Source: Deltaproteobacteria bacterium
GTDB taxonomy: Bacteria > Bdellovibrionota > FAC87 > UBA2466
Assembly: GCA_016196825.1 (NCBI GenBank)
Contig: JACPWY010000052.1
Span: 1 to 64,000 of the forward strand
DNA: 64,000 bases
Reading direction: 5' to 3'
This document shows positions 33,977-41,721 of this stretch, in pieces. The position numbers and the translations under genes were made by a program. Every line of letters starts with the position of its first letter. Position 1 is the stretch's first letter. A model generated the notes under the pieces. The model was not told where the DNA came from. It saw only the letters and a list, made by a program, of their open reading frames with translations, and ran no database searches.

Positions 33977-35307
33977 GATCCAGTCCGGTGTTCCCATCGT
34001 AAAATGACGATCAAAGCCACGACAAAAAGACCGGCAGTGAGGCCGAGCCAGATTCCCAGGACACCCCAGGCGAGTGAAAAACACAGGAAAAGGGCGACGG
34101 GCAGGCCGATGCCCCAGTGGCCGAGAAGGTTGGCGATCATGGTGGATCGCGTCTCGCCCAGACCTCGTAACGCTCCTCCACCCACGCTTTGGAGACCATC
34201 GGCGACCTGAAAGAGTGCGACGAGAAGAAGGAGTCGTCCGCACAGGCGGATGACCTCGCCGTCTTGCGTGAAAAGCGCCGCGATGTGGGGGCCGAACAGC
34301 GCAAAGCCCACGCCATTGAGACCCATGATGACCACGATGCAGGCGATCGCGGTCCAACCCGCAACCGTGGCGCCATTGCGATCGCCACGACCGGTTGCGT
34401 GGCCGACGAGAATCGCCGCCGCTCCCGCCATCCCAACGGCGATCATGTAGGTGAAGCTCGCGAGGTTGAGGACGATAGCATGTGCGGCTGCGGGGACAAC
34501 GCCGAGGCCGCTCACCAATGATGTCGAGAGCGAAAAAACACCAGTTTCAAATGTGAACTGGACGCCGCCCGGAAGCCCTAGGCGCCAAAGGCGCCGCTGT
34601 GACTTAAGATTCACACCGCGAGGGCTTTGCCTCAGGCCCAACCGGAGTTTTGCATCGCGGTAAAATGTGTAGGAGATGAGTCCGAGCGCCATCAAGGTCC
34701 GTGTGATGGTTGTTGCGAGTCCGGCTCCCATCACGCCTAGGGCCGGTGCGCCCAGGTGTCCGAAGATGAAGATCCAGTTGAAGAAAATATTCGCCAGCAC
34801 CGCCGCTAAAACGATTACGGTCGCTGGCCGTACGCTGCCCATCGCCTGGAGGTATTGGCGAAACGCAATATAGAGGAGAAAAGACGGCAGGCTGAGCGTC
34901 AGCATCCGCAGAAATTGGACCGTGTCGGTGGCGATTTCAGAGGGGTAGTGACTCGTGATAAACCCGGGGGCGACGAATTCGATAGCGATCAAAATGGGAA
35001 TCGAGATGGTGAAGGAGAGATAGACCCCCTGCCAGAGCCAGTGGTGGCACTCCTTAAGATCGTCTTTCCCTCGCGCGAACGAGACGAGATAGTCGAGAGC
35101 GAATAGTGTGCCGGCACCGAAGAGAAAAAAGACGTAAAACATCGCACCACCGAGTCCGACGCTAGCGATGGCCGAGGGCCCCAGCTGACCCACCATGAAG
35201 GTGTCGATGAGGATCATCGCCATCTGACCCATCTGACCGATCATGATAGGCACAGCGGTCTTGAGTGTGACCGGGAGCTGAGCCCGGATAGTCTTCCTCT
35301 TAAACAC
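33973..35307 (-). CDS. MATE-family multidrug/metabolite exporter
   Basis: A 444-residue transporter with about 12 membrane helices arranged in two similar halves. Family traits include MIGQMGQMAMILIDTFMVGQLG in the first helices, written here in two parts by position (about 24-45), and GMAGAAAILVGHATG at the start of the second half. MATE proteins export cationic or small organic molecules against Na+ or H+. GTG 35307 overlaps the acetyltransferase stop and is preferred to the longer frame from 35370, whose first residues are unlike MATE proteins. As the last gene of the decarboxylase operon it probably exports the cluster product or confers self-resistance. Confidence 0.88.
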   Translation of the reverse strand: MFKRKTIRAQLPVTLKTAVPIMIGQMGQMAMILIDTFMVGQLGPSAIASVGLGGAMFYVFFLFGAGTLFALDYLVSFARGKDDLKECHHWLWQGVYLSFTISIPILIAIEFVAPGFITSHYPSEIATDTVQFLRMLTLSLPSFLLYIAFRQYLQAMGSVRPATVIVLAAVLANIFFNWIFIFGHLGAPALGVMGAGLATTITRTLMALGLISYTFYRDAKLRLGLRQSPRGVNLKSQRRLWRLGLPGGVQFTFETGVFSLSTSLVSGLGVVPAAAHAIVLNLASFTYMIAVGMAGAAAILVGHATGRGDRNGATVAGWTAIACIVVIMGLNGVGFALFGPHIAALFTQDGEVIRLCGRLLLLVALFQVADGLQSVGGGALRGLGETRSTMIANLLGHWGIGLPVALFLCFSLAWGVLGIWLGLTAGLFVVALIVILRWEHRTGS

Positions 35308-35800
35308 TCCGAGTATCCCTTTCGAGGCCGGTCGGGAGCGAATAGTAGAACCAATCGGTGCGATCCGCACCGAGCTGATTGTAAAGAGACTGAGCTGTGT
35401 GGTTGTGGCCCTGGGTCATCCAGTCAACCGAGTCGAATCCCTTTGCGCGCGCATAGCTTTGGCAGTGCTCGATGAGCTTGCGGCCGATGCCCTGTCCGCG
35501 AGCCTCTGGCGCAACGAGAAGATCGTTCATCACGCAGTACCAGCCACCCGTGAGTGAGGACGGCAGAAAATAGACGGTCGCAAAGCCGAGCGCCTGATTT
35601 GCTTCATCGAGCGCGACGAACTGGATGCCCTGACGGGGCGGCTGTCCCGGGCCGTCCTCGCCAATGAACTGGGAAAAAAATTGGCGGTTGCGGTCGGTGT
35701 CGGGCGTGCATTTGTAGAACTCCTGGTAGTTTGCGATCAGCGGCAGGATCTTTTCGAGCAGCTCAGGTGTGGTGGATTGAATCGATAGAGACCGGGGCAT
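35300..35800 (-). CDS. GNAT-family N-acetyltransferase
   Basis: A 166-residue acyltransferase. The acetyl-CoA binding P-loop is VAPEARGQGIGRKLIEH (about 100-116), preceded by the strand YCVMNDLLV. The end NHTAQSLYNQLGA then DWFYYSL is typical of GNAT enzymes acting on amines or small molecules. ATG 35800 follows GGAGG six to eight bases upstream and overlaps the upstream oxidoreductase gene by 38 bp. The frame extending to 36103 is antisense read-through. In this cluster it may acylate a hydrazine or amine, for tailoring or self-protection (inference). Confidence 0.85.
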   Translation of the reverse strand: MPRSLSIQSTTPELLEKILPLIANYQEFYKCTPDTDRNRQFFSQFIGEDGPGQPPRQGIQFVALDEANQALGFATVYFLPSSLTGGWYCVMNDLLVAPEARGQGIGRKLIEHCQSYARAKGFDSVDWMTQGHNHTAQSLYNQLGADRTDWFYYSLPTGLERDTRSV

Positions 35801-37103
35801 GGGGGGATCCTCCATTGTCTTGAAAAACGGATAGGCCGCTGTCAGAGGGCCGCTCCTCTCCGCTCGGGGCGTGGGAAAGAATCTCCCGGCGCAGAGCGAG
35901 GAAGTCATCGACAGGAAGTGAGTCGCCGTACATCGAGCCAAAGGCGTTGGCGAAGCGCGAATGGCTTCTGATACCACGCAGGAAGGACATGTCTTCTTCC
36001 GTGGCCTTTGCCATTCCGGCTGAGCGGCAGACAAAGTTGTAATAGCTCGAGAGATCCGCTTCGCGCTGCTGGGCGAATTCAGCGCCTGCCAGGGTCTCAT
36101 CATCGGAGAGCCCTTTCAGAATGGCGGCAGCGGCCAGCTCTGCGTCGCGAAAGGCATGGGTCATCCCAATGGCTGTGCACTGGTCCTTGATGCAGGCGGC
36201 GTCTCCGATCAGCAACCAACCGGGCCCCGCCGGCTTTCTCTTAAAGGCACTTTGGTCATTGAGTCCGTAGAAGCGTTCCTCCTGGTAAGCGGCGCGGAGC
36301 TGTTGTTCGAGCTCAGGATTAATGAACCCGATGGCCCGATAGTAATTCTCGGTGTGGTCCTTCCGGAAATGGGGGAACCATTCCTTCGGCCCGAAGAGCA
36401 GCGTCATGTTGGCGTTGAAATTGGTGGGGACGATCACAACGGCAAGCCGCCCCCGTTTTTCCATGACGCCATTCTCTAAAGGCATGCCACTGAAATAGCT
36501 CCAGTAGGCGAAGGTCGCCTCCTCTCTGTGGTCGCTGGCCGGAGAACCCACCCATTCTGCGAGGCGGGAGTGGCGCCCGTCGGCGCCGACGATAAAGCGC
36601 CCGCGTTCCTGGAACGACGAGTCTCCGTGGCGCGCCTCAACCCCGACCACTCGGTTGTTTTGCCAAATCACATTTTCGACGACAACGCCCGATCGGAACT
36701 CCACGCCGAGCGCAATGGCGGAATCGATCAGCATCTTGTCGAGGACAATGCGTCGGACCGAGATGTGCAGATCGACTGCGCCCGAAGAGTCGCCGTGGAC
36801 GCGCTCGAGTCGCGCCTTAACATCCTCAAGCGGAGTCTTGGCAAAGAAACTGACGCCATCTCGGGCAAAGAAGACCTGTTGCGCGCTCGGTGTGACAAGC
36901 AGCACCTGCTCCATGATCCCGAGCCGATTCAGATAGGAGGCGCCGCGCGGCCAGAGAAAGTGCGTTGAAAGCGTGTCCGATGGAAAGGTGGCCCGATCGA
37001 GCAGAAGCACCTTGGCGCCCTGGCGAGCGAGGTGAATAGCTGTCGCGGCACCCGCGCAGCGGGCTCCGACGATGATTGCATCCCATTTGGCGGGGGACTT
37101 CAC
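35763..37103 (-). CDS. FAD-dependent oxidoreductase (geranylgeranyl-reductase/hydroxylase-like)
   Basis: A 446-residue flavoprotein of the p-hydroxybenzoate-hydroxylase fold. The FAD-binding start is AIIVGARCAGAATAIHLA with a following acidic LLLDRA. The second FAD motif is IVGADGRHSRLA and the third LLIGDAACIKDQC. The ARCAG signature places it near the geranylgeranyl reductase/monooxygenase branch, which oxidises, reduces or hydroxylates small organic substrates. Its GTG overlaps the decarboxylase stop (GTGA). It therefore belongs to the decarboxylase-oxidoreductase-acetyltransferase-exporter operon and probably tailors the product. Confidence 0.85.
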   Translation of the reverse strand: MKSPAKWDAIIVGARCAGAATAIHLARQGAKVLLLDRATFPSDTLSTHFLWPRGASYLNRLGIMEQVLLVTPSAQQVFFARDGVSFFAKTPLEDVKARLERVHGDSSGAVDLHISVRRIVLDKMLIDSAIALGVEFRSGVVVENVIWQNNRVVGVEARHGDSSFQERGRFIVGADGRHSRLAEWVGSPASDHREEATFAYWSYFSGMPLENGVMEKRGRLAVVIVPTNFNANMTLLFGPKEWFPHFRKDHTENYYRAIGFINPELEQQLRAAYQEERFYGLNDQSAFKRKPAGPGWLLIGDAACIKDQCTAIGMTHAFRDAELAAAAILKGLSDDETLAGAEFAQQREADLSSYYNFVCRSAGMAKATEEDMSFLRGIRSHSRFANAFGSMYGDSLPVDDFLALRREILSHAPSGEERPSDSGLSVFQDNGGSPHAPVSIDSIHHT

Positions 37104-38509
37104 AGCGAGGCCCTCACGGTGTTGAGAGTATCGACCAGTATGTCGAGGTCGGACTCTTGAGTGAGAAAGTTGGAGATCCCGGCGCGCAGTACCTTTTGGC
37201 CGTTGAATCGCAATTCGGTGGGGGTGATCCAGGTTCTCCCCGTCTCGGCCACCCGACGAGCGAAATCGACGGTGTCGAGATGAGGCAACGTCTCATCGAC
37301 AAAGCAGATAACCGGAAGCGGTGTTTCGTTCACGATAGTCCACCGAGAGGCCGTCAGTTTTTGGCGGAGCCGATCGCCCATCCGGATCTGGTGGCGCAGC
37401 GTTTGGCGGTATCCCTCTTCACCGTGCGTGGCGAGCGTCATGAAAAGTTTAAGGCCAATGAAACGTTTCGACCACTCTAGCGACTGTTTGTATGGCTCGG
37501 TTGAACTCGCTTGGTAAGTCTGGCCAGGCATATAGGGGCTCTGATCCACGCGGAACGTCCCCTCGAGGATTTCCGGGTGGCGAGTGATGAAAAGGCCAGC
37601 CCCCATCGGGACCGAGAGCCACTTGTGGGCGTCGAGCGTAATGGAATCCACCTGTTCCGATCCCTGGAAAAGAACGCGGTATTCCTCGAGAAGAATCGCA
37701 GCGCCACCCCATGCGGCGTCGGCGTGCAGCCACAGGTCTTCGTTTCGGGCGATGGCGACTAACTCGGAGAGATGGTCGAAGGTGCCCGCGCTTGTAGTGC
37801 CCAGTGTAGCCACGAGAAACAGCGGCAGATACCCTTCTTGGCGATCGCGCGCGATTTGATTGACGAGGGCCTTCGCATTGAGCTCGAGGTTCTTTCTCAC
37901 CGGTAATGTCCGCACGGATGAAGTGCCGAGTCCACAGAGACGGGCTGAACGCAGGATGGAATGGTGCGTTTCGACCGATGTGTAGATTGCCGGGCGATTA
38001 GGTCCGAGCCCGTCGGATCCAAAACGGGGAACTTTTTGGGTGAGCGCACAGAGAAGCGCTGTGTGATTGGCCGCTGTGCCGCCGGAGGTGAAGTTCCCCC
38101 GGATATCCTTTCGCGCGAACCCGAACTTTTCTCCGAAGAAGCGCAGAAGATGATCTTCGATAGCAATGGCGATATTGCCACTGGGGCTTGAGGCGAGTTG
38201 AGGGTTAAAGGCCGCCACGATCGCGTCGGCGGCGATACCCATTGTGGCGCTAGCGGGGTTGAATACGCCGAAATAGGCGGGGTGTGAGGTGTGGAGAAGG
38301 TGTTTCGTGAGGAGCTCTCCCACCGATGCCACGATCTCTTTGGGATCGTGGGGTGTGGCAAACGTATATTCTGCCAGCGCGGCGCTGATCTGATCCGCCG
38401 ATGAGGGTGGTGACACTGGCTGAGAGGACACAGTGGTGAGATAACGCTCGATGATCTCGATCGTCTTTTTCCAGAGCCCTTCACGATTGTTCAGAGAAAA
38501 TTCCAGCAC
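37100..38509 (-). CDS. PLP-dependent group II amino-acid decarboxylase
   Basis: A 469-residue enzyme of the aromatic-amino-acid/glutamate decarboxylase fold. The PLP lysine is K296 in LDAHKWLSVP, D264 in LHADAAWGG binds the pyridine nitrogen, and His182 in SVETHHS is the ring-stacking residue. The pyridoxal phosphate pocket TSGGTAAN is present. It would remove CO2 from an L-amino acid or a derivative; the substrate is not readable from the motifs. GTG 38509 follows GAGGG. It heads the minus-strand operon and diverges from the cupin/MetRS-like gene across an 82-bp gap, so the two halves of the cluster are probably controlled together. Confidence 0.88.
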   Translation of the reverse strand: MLEFSLNNREGLWKKTIEIIERYLTTVSSQPVSPPSSADQISAALAEYTFATPHDPKEIVASVGELLTKHLLHTSHPAYFGVFNPASATMGIAADAIVAAFNPQLASSPSGNIAIAIEDHLLRFFGEKFGFARKDIRGNFTSGGTAANHTALLCALTQKVPRFGSDGLGPNRPAIYTSVETHHSILRSARLCGLGTSSVRTLPVRKNLELNAKALVNQIARDRQEGYLPLFLVATLGTTSAGTFDHLSELVAIARNEDLWLHADAAWGGAAILLEEYRVLFQGSEQVDSITLDAHKWLSVPMGAGLFITRHPEILEGTFRVDQSPYMPGQTYQASSTEPYKQSLEWSKRFIGLKLFMTLATHGEEGYRQTLRHQIRMGDRLRQKLTASRWTIVNETPLPVICFVDETLPHLDTVDFARRVAETGRTWITPTELRFNGQKVLRAGISNFLTQESDLDILVDTLNTVRASL

Positions 38510-38591
38510 GCCACAACCCTCATTGATTAACCCAATACCGTTTGATAGATTGCGTCAATAGGGGCGTTGAGGCAGGGGTTAGGGGCTGACA
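38510..38591. promoter_or_regulatory. 82-bp divergent promoter region of the cluster
   Basis: This gap separates the decarboxylase operon (minus) from the cupin-MetRS-like operon (plus). AGGGG near 38579 serves ATG 38592 and GAGGG near 38518 serves GTG 38509. A TTGACG-like -35 is visible on the minus strand near 38554, without a good -10. Confidence 0.45.
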
Positions 38592-40565
38592 ATGCGGATC
38601 CAGAAGATCGATCCATCCAAACTTTCGCAAGCTTACAATATTCTTTGTCAGGGCGTTTACCCCGTTGAGGGGGCGACCCATTTTCCCTTTGGGACGACCT
38701 ATTGCGAAGTTGAGCCGCTTGGTTTTTCATTGCGCCACGCGCACCACGACAACGAGACGTTTCTCATTCTGGCAGGAACGGGCGTGATGGAGATCGCCGG
38801 AGAGAAGGCCATTGTGGCGCCTGGCTCGGTTATTCTCATTCCCCCGCATTCAAGCCACCGCCTCGACAACACTTCGGACACCGATCGCCTGAAGTTTATT
38901 TCAATCTATTGGACGGCACCGCTTGTGGAGGGGTTGCCGCAGGATCTCATCGTGATTCCAGCGCCGCCCACCCCGAATGGGCCGCTCCATCTGGGCCACC
39001 TTTCAGGGCCTTACCTTGCGGCCGATGTGTTTACTCGCTATGCGGCCGGGAGGGGTTCGCGGGCGTTCCATGCGATGGGAACCGACGACAACCAGTGCTA
39101 TGTGCTGGCGAAGGGGCGGCAGCTGGGTTTGACCGGTGAAGAGGTGGCTGCGCGATTTGTGCCGACGATCATGGGGGCGCTGAAAAAATTTGGCTGTCAG
39201 GTGGACGCGGAACTCCATCCGCTCGGTGTTTATCCTTACACCCAATTTGTTCAGCACACATTTTCTCGGCTCATCGACAAAGGCGTCCTCGAGTTGAGGC
39301 GTGTGCCGACGCCGTTTTGCGAAGACACGCAACAATTTCTGTATGGTGCACAGGTCTCAGGGGGATGCCCGCATTGCGGTGTCACGACCAATGGCAATGG
39401 TTGTGAGGCGTGCGGCTACTACAACGACTGTTCGGACCTGGTGGCTCCGAAATCAAACGTGGGTCGGGGCCCGGTCGTGCTTAAAGAGGCTGAGAAGTAC
39501 TATTTTCCGCTCTCTCGATATGGCGAAGCGCTCAGCGAGATCTTGTCACAGGTCGTAATGCACCCGAAGCTACGCGAGTTTTATCTGGGTTATCTTGAAA
39601 AGGGTTTGCCCGATGTGGCGGTGAGCCAGTTCGGGACCTGGGGCGTGCCCTGCGCCGAACGGCCCGGCCAGGTGCTCTACGAATGGTTTGAGATGGCCGG
39701 GAGTTATCTTTTTCTTGCCCAGAGCGTGCAGAAGGAACACGGGACGGCCGACTTTTGGCGCTCGAATGAGGCCGGTGTCGTCGAGGCGTTTGGTATCGAC
39801 AACTCGTTTTTTTACGGGCTTCTGATGCCTGCACTTTTGCGCGAGATCGATCCGATGGTGAAGGCGCCCCGAGCATTCTTGTGGAACTATTTTTTCCAAC
39901 TCGAGGGGAAGAAGTTTTCGACGAGTCGAGGCCATGCGATCTGGGCCGACGAGATTCTGAGTGCGGTGCCGCCCGACAGTTTGCGATTCTACCTCTCCCT
40001 GAGCCGGTCCGAGGATCGGGAGACGAATTATGATCTTTCTGAGTGTGAGGCGTTTGTGCGGAGCGAGCTCGCGGGCCGCTGGGACGGGTTTTTGCGGGAC
40101 CTCGACGCCGATCTCGAGAAGGCGGGGCGCGCTGTTCCGGCGTATCCAGGGGCCATTCGAGAAGATCACGAGCGATTTCTCGCTCGGCTCAATGCCGGCC
40201 TCTTCGAGATCCACGAGAACTACAGCCTTAGCCATTTCTCGTTGAATCGGGTCGCGGCTGGGATCACGCGTTTGATGAATGAGACGATTGGTCTTTATCA
40301 CCGGGAGCGGAATGGAATAGTGCGCGTGGAGACGTTGCATGTGGTGGTCAAGGCGTTGTCGGGGATTGCTCCTTTGCTGACACCGGTGATGCCCGAATTT
40401 GGTCCCGCCCTGGTTGGCGCGCTCGCGGAACCCAGTGTACCCTTTGGACGTTCGGTCAGGATTGCGCGCGAGGGCCACTCAGTGGCGCGGCTTCCGCTGG
40501 GCCACTTCGAAAGGGCGTTGATCGCCCTTTCAGAATTCAAGAGGAAGAGCCGTGAAAGGGTATGA
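38592..40565 (+). CDS. Cupin-MetRS-like didomain hydrazine synthetase
   Basis: A 657-residue fusion. Residues about 1-115 form a cupin with H49-x-H51-H52-x2-E55 and PPHSSH (H86/H89), suited to bind zinc. Residues about 120-650 are a methionyl-tRNA-synthetase-like class I domain with PNGPLHLGH near 127-135, a KFSTS version of KMSKS near 440-444, and a zinc knuckle C259-x2-C262...C271-x2-C274. In s56-p1 (Spb40), triacsin (Tri28) and formycin-type pathways this same architecture uses ATP and glycine to esterify N6-hydroxylysine. The cupin then rearranges the ester to an N-N bond. The lysine hydroxylase and DAO-like partner are both present here. AGGGG precedes ATG 38592. Confidence 0.93.
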   Translation: MRIQKIDPSKLSQAYNILCQGVYPVEGATHFPFGTTYCEVEPLGFSLRHAHHDNETFLILAGTGVMEIAGEKAIVAPGSVILIPPHSSHRLDNTSDTDRLKFISIYWTAPLVEGLPQDLIVIPAPPTPNGPLHLGHLSGPYLAADVFTRYAAGRGSRAFHAMGTDDNQCYVLAKGRQLGLTGEEVAARFVPTIMGALKKFGCQVDAELHPLGVYPYTQFVQHTFSRLIDKGVLELRRVPTPFCEDTQQFLYGAQVSGGCPHCGVTTNGNGCEACGYYNDCSDLVAPKSNVGRGPVVLKEAEKYYFPLSRYGEALSEILSQVVMHPKLREFYLGYLEKGLPDVAVSQFGTWGVPCAERPGQVLYEWFEMAGSYLFLAQSVQKEHGTADFWRSNEAGVVEAFGIDNSFFYGLLMPALLREIDPMVKAPRAFLWNYFFQLEGKKFSTSRGHAIWADEILSAVPPDSLRFYLSLSRSEDRETNYDLSECEAFVRSELAGRWDGFLRDLDADLEKAGRAVPAYPGAIREDHERFLARLNAGLFEIHENYSLSHFSLNRVAAGITRLMNETIGLYHRERNGIVRVETLHVVVKALSGIAPLLTPVMPEFGPALVGALAEPSVPFGRSVRIAREGHSVARLPLGHFERALIALSEFKRKSRERV

Positions 40566-41721
40566 CGCAATCGTTGTAGGCGGCGGGGCCATCGGCACGT
40601 CAACGATCTTTCACCTCGCCAAAAGGGGTGTGAAGCGGGCGCTTCTTCTTGAAAAATTCGGGGCCTACGGCCGTGGGGCGACAGGGATCTGGGGATCTCT
40701 GGTGAGAATGTTTTTCGCTAACGCTCAGGTGACGGAGCTCGCTGTGAAGAGCGTCCCCTTCTATAATGAATTTCAGGAGCGGGTGGGCGAGCTCTTTCCT
40801 TGGACCAAGACGGGATCGCTCTATTTCATTCCGCGCGACCGGCTTCAGGAATATGAGCCGCAGCTAACGGCGATGCGCCAGGGACAGCTGCCGTTTTCCA
40901 TCTTGGATGCTGTCGAGGGGCGAGCGCTCTTCCCCGATTTTTCCTGGTACGAGACCGATGTGGCTATCTATGAATCGCAGGCCGGTGTCGCCTGTCCGAC
41001 CGGATCGACCGCCGCACTAGCGCAGGCGGCTCAACGTTTGGGCGCAGAGACGGAGCTTGCTGCAGAGGTGGTCGAGATTTTGAAGGAAGGGGATCGGGCG
41101 ACCGGCGTACGTTTGGCGAATGGGGCCGTCTATGAGGGCGACCAGATTATCGTCTGCTCGGGGATTTGGACCAATGCACTGTTGGCGCCGTTGCCAGCTG
41201 AGACCCGGGCCTTCCCGCGAAGTCTACAGCTGAGCCGGTTTTGTCGCCACCACGGCGAGCTGAACCACCCTTTTTTCGTCGATATCTCAGCGATGACCTT
41301 TGGCCACCCCACCCAGAATGGCTCGTTCATTGGTGGTTACTTGGGTGGTCAACTCGATGGGTATGGACGGAGTGTGGATCACTTGAGCGTGGAGCTCGCT
41401 AATGAGGCAAAGCACAAGATCGCCCAGAGGATCCCTTGGGTGAAAACGGCGACGCTGGAGGGCGGCATCAAGGCGCTTGAGAATTACACGCAGGAGCGGA
41501 TGGGCTTTGTCGAGAGGCTTCCGAATTTCCGCAATGTGATCGTTTCAACTGGGTGGAGCTGTACTGGATTTACGTTGGCGCCGGCTATCGGGGCCCAAAT
41601 TGCCGAGATGGTGACTGGGTCAGAAGTAGTACCGCGCGCCGACCTTAAAGGTCTGGAAGGTTTGCTGAATGGAGTTGATGGGGACCGGGCGGGTGCCCTG
41701 ACCGTCGAACTCAGCTCCTGA
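40552..41721 (+). CDS. D-amino-acid-oxidase-like FAD enzyme of the hydrazine pathway
   Basis: A 389-residue flavoenzyme of the DAO/glycine-oxidase family. The FAD motif is AIVVGGGAIGTSTIFHLA (residues 6-23). The C-terminal GWSCTGFTLAPAIG segment is the usual second flavin contact. GTG 40552 overlaps the cupin-MetRS-like gene by 14 bp, so the two are translationally coupled. In s56-p1 the neighbouring DAO-like Spb39 oxidatively cleaves the lysine-glycine N-N adduct, releasing the lysine carbon chain and a two-carbon hydrazine-level acid. I infer the same role here. Its last 102 bp overlap the oppositely directed outer-membrane protein gene. Confidence 0.88.
   Translation: MKGYDAIVVGGGAIGTSTIFHLAKRGVKRALLLEKFGAYGRGATGIWGSLVRMFFANAQVTELAVKSVPFYNEFQERVGELFPWTKTGSLYFIPRDRLQEYEPQLTAMRQGQLPFSILDAVEGRALFPDFSWYETDVAIYESQAGVACPTGSTAALAQAAQRLGAETELAAEVVEILKEGDRATGVRLANGAVYEGDQIIVCSGIWTNALLAPLPAETRAFPRSLQLSRFCRHHGELNHPFFVDISAMTFGHPTQNGSFIGGYLGGQLDGYGRSVDHLSVELANEAKHKIAQRIPWVKTATLEGGIKALENYTQERMGFVERLPNFRNVIVSTGWSCTGFTLAPAIGAQIAEMVTGSEVVPRADLKGLEGLLNGVDGDRAGALTVELSS

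Noticed and set aside
35801-36103. Long N-terminal extension of the GNAT acetyltransferase
   Set aside because: This part is out-of-frame sequence of the FAD oxidoreductase gene; a strong ribosome site supports ATG 35800.
39570-40478. Minus-strand 302-codon frame opposite the cupin-MetRS gene
   Set aside because: It is antisense to a protein with clear catalytic motifs; no independent support.
38592-40565. Housekeeping methionyl-tRNA synthetase
   Set aside because: It carries an N-terminal cupin, sits in a biosynthetic cluster and is coupled to a DAO-like oxidase; this matches the specialised N-N forming enzymes.
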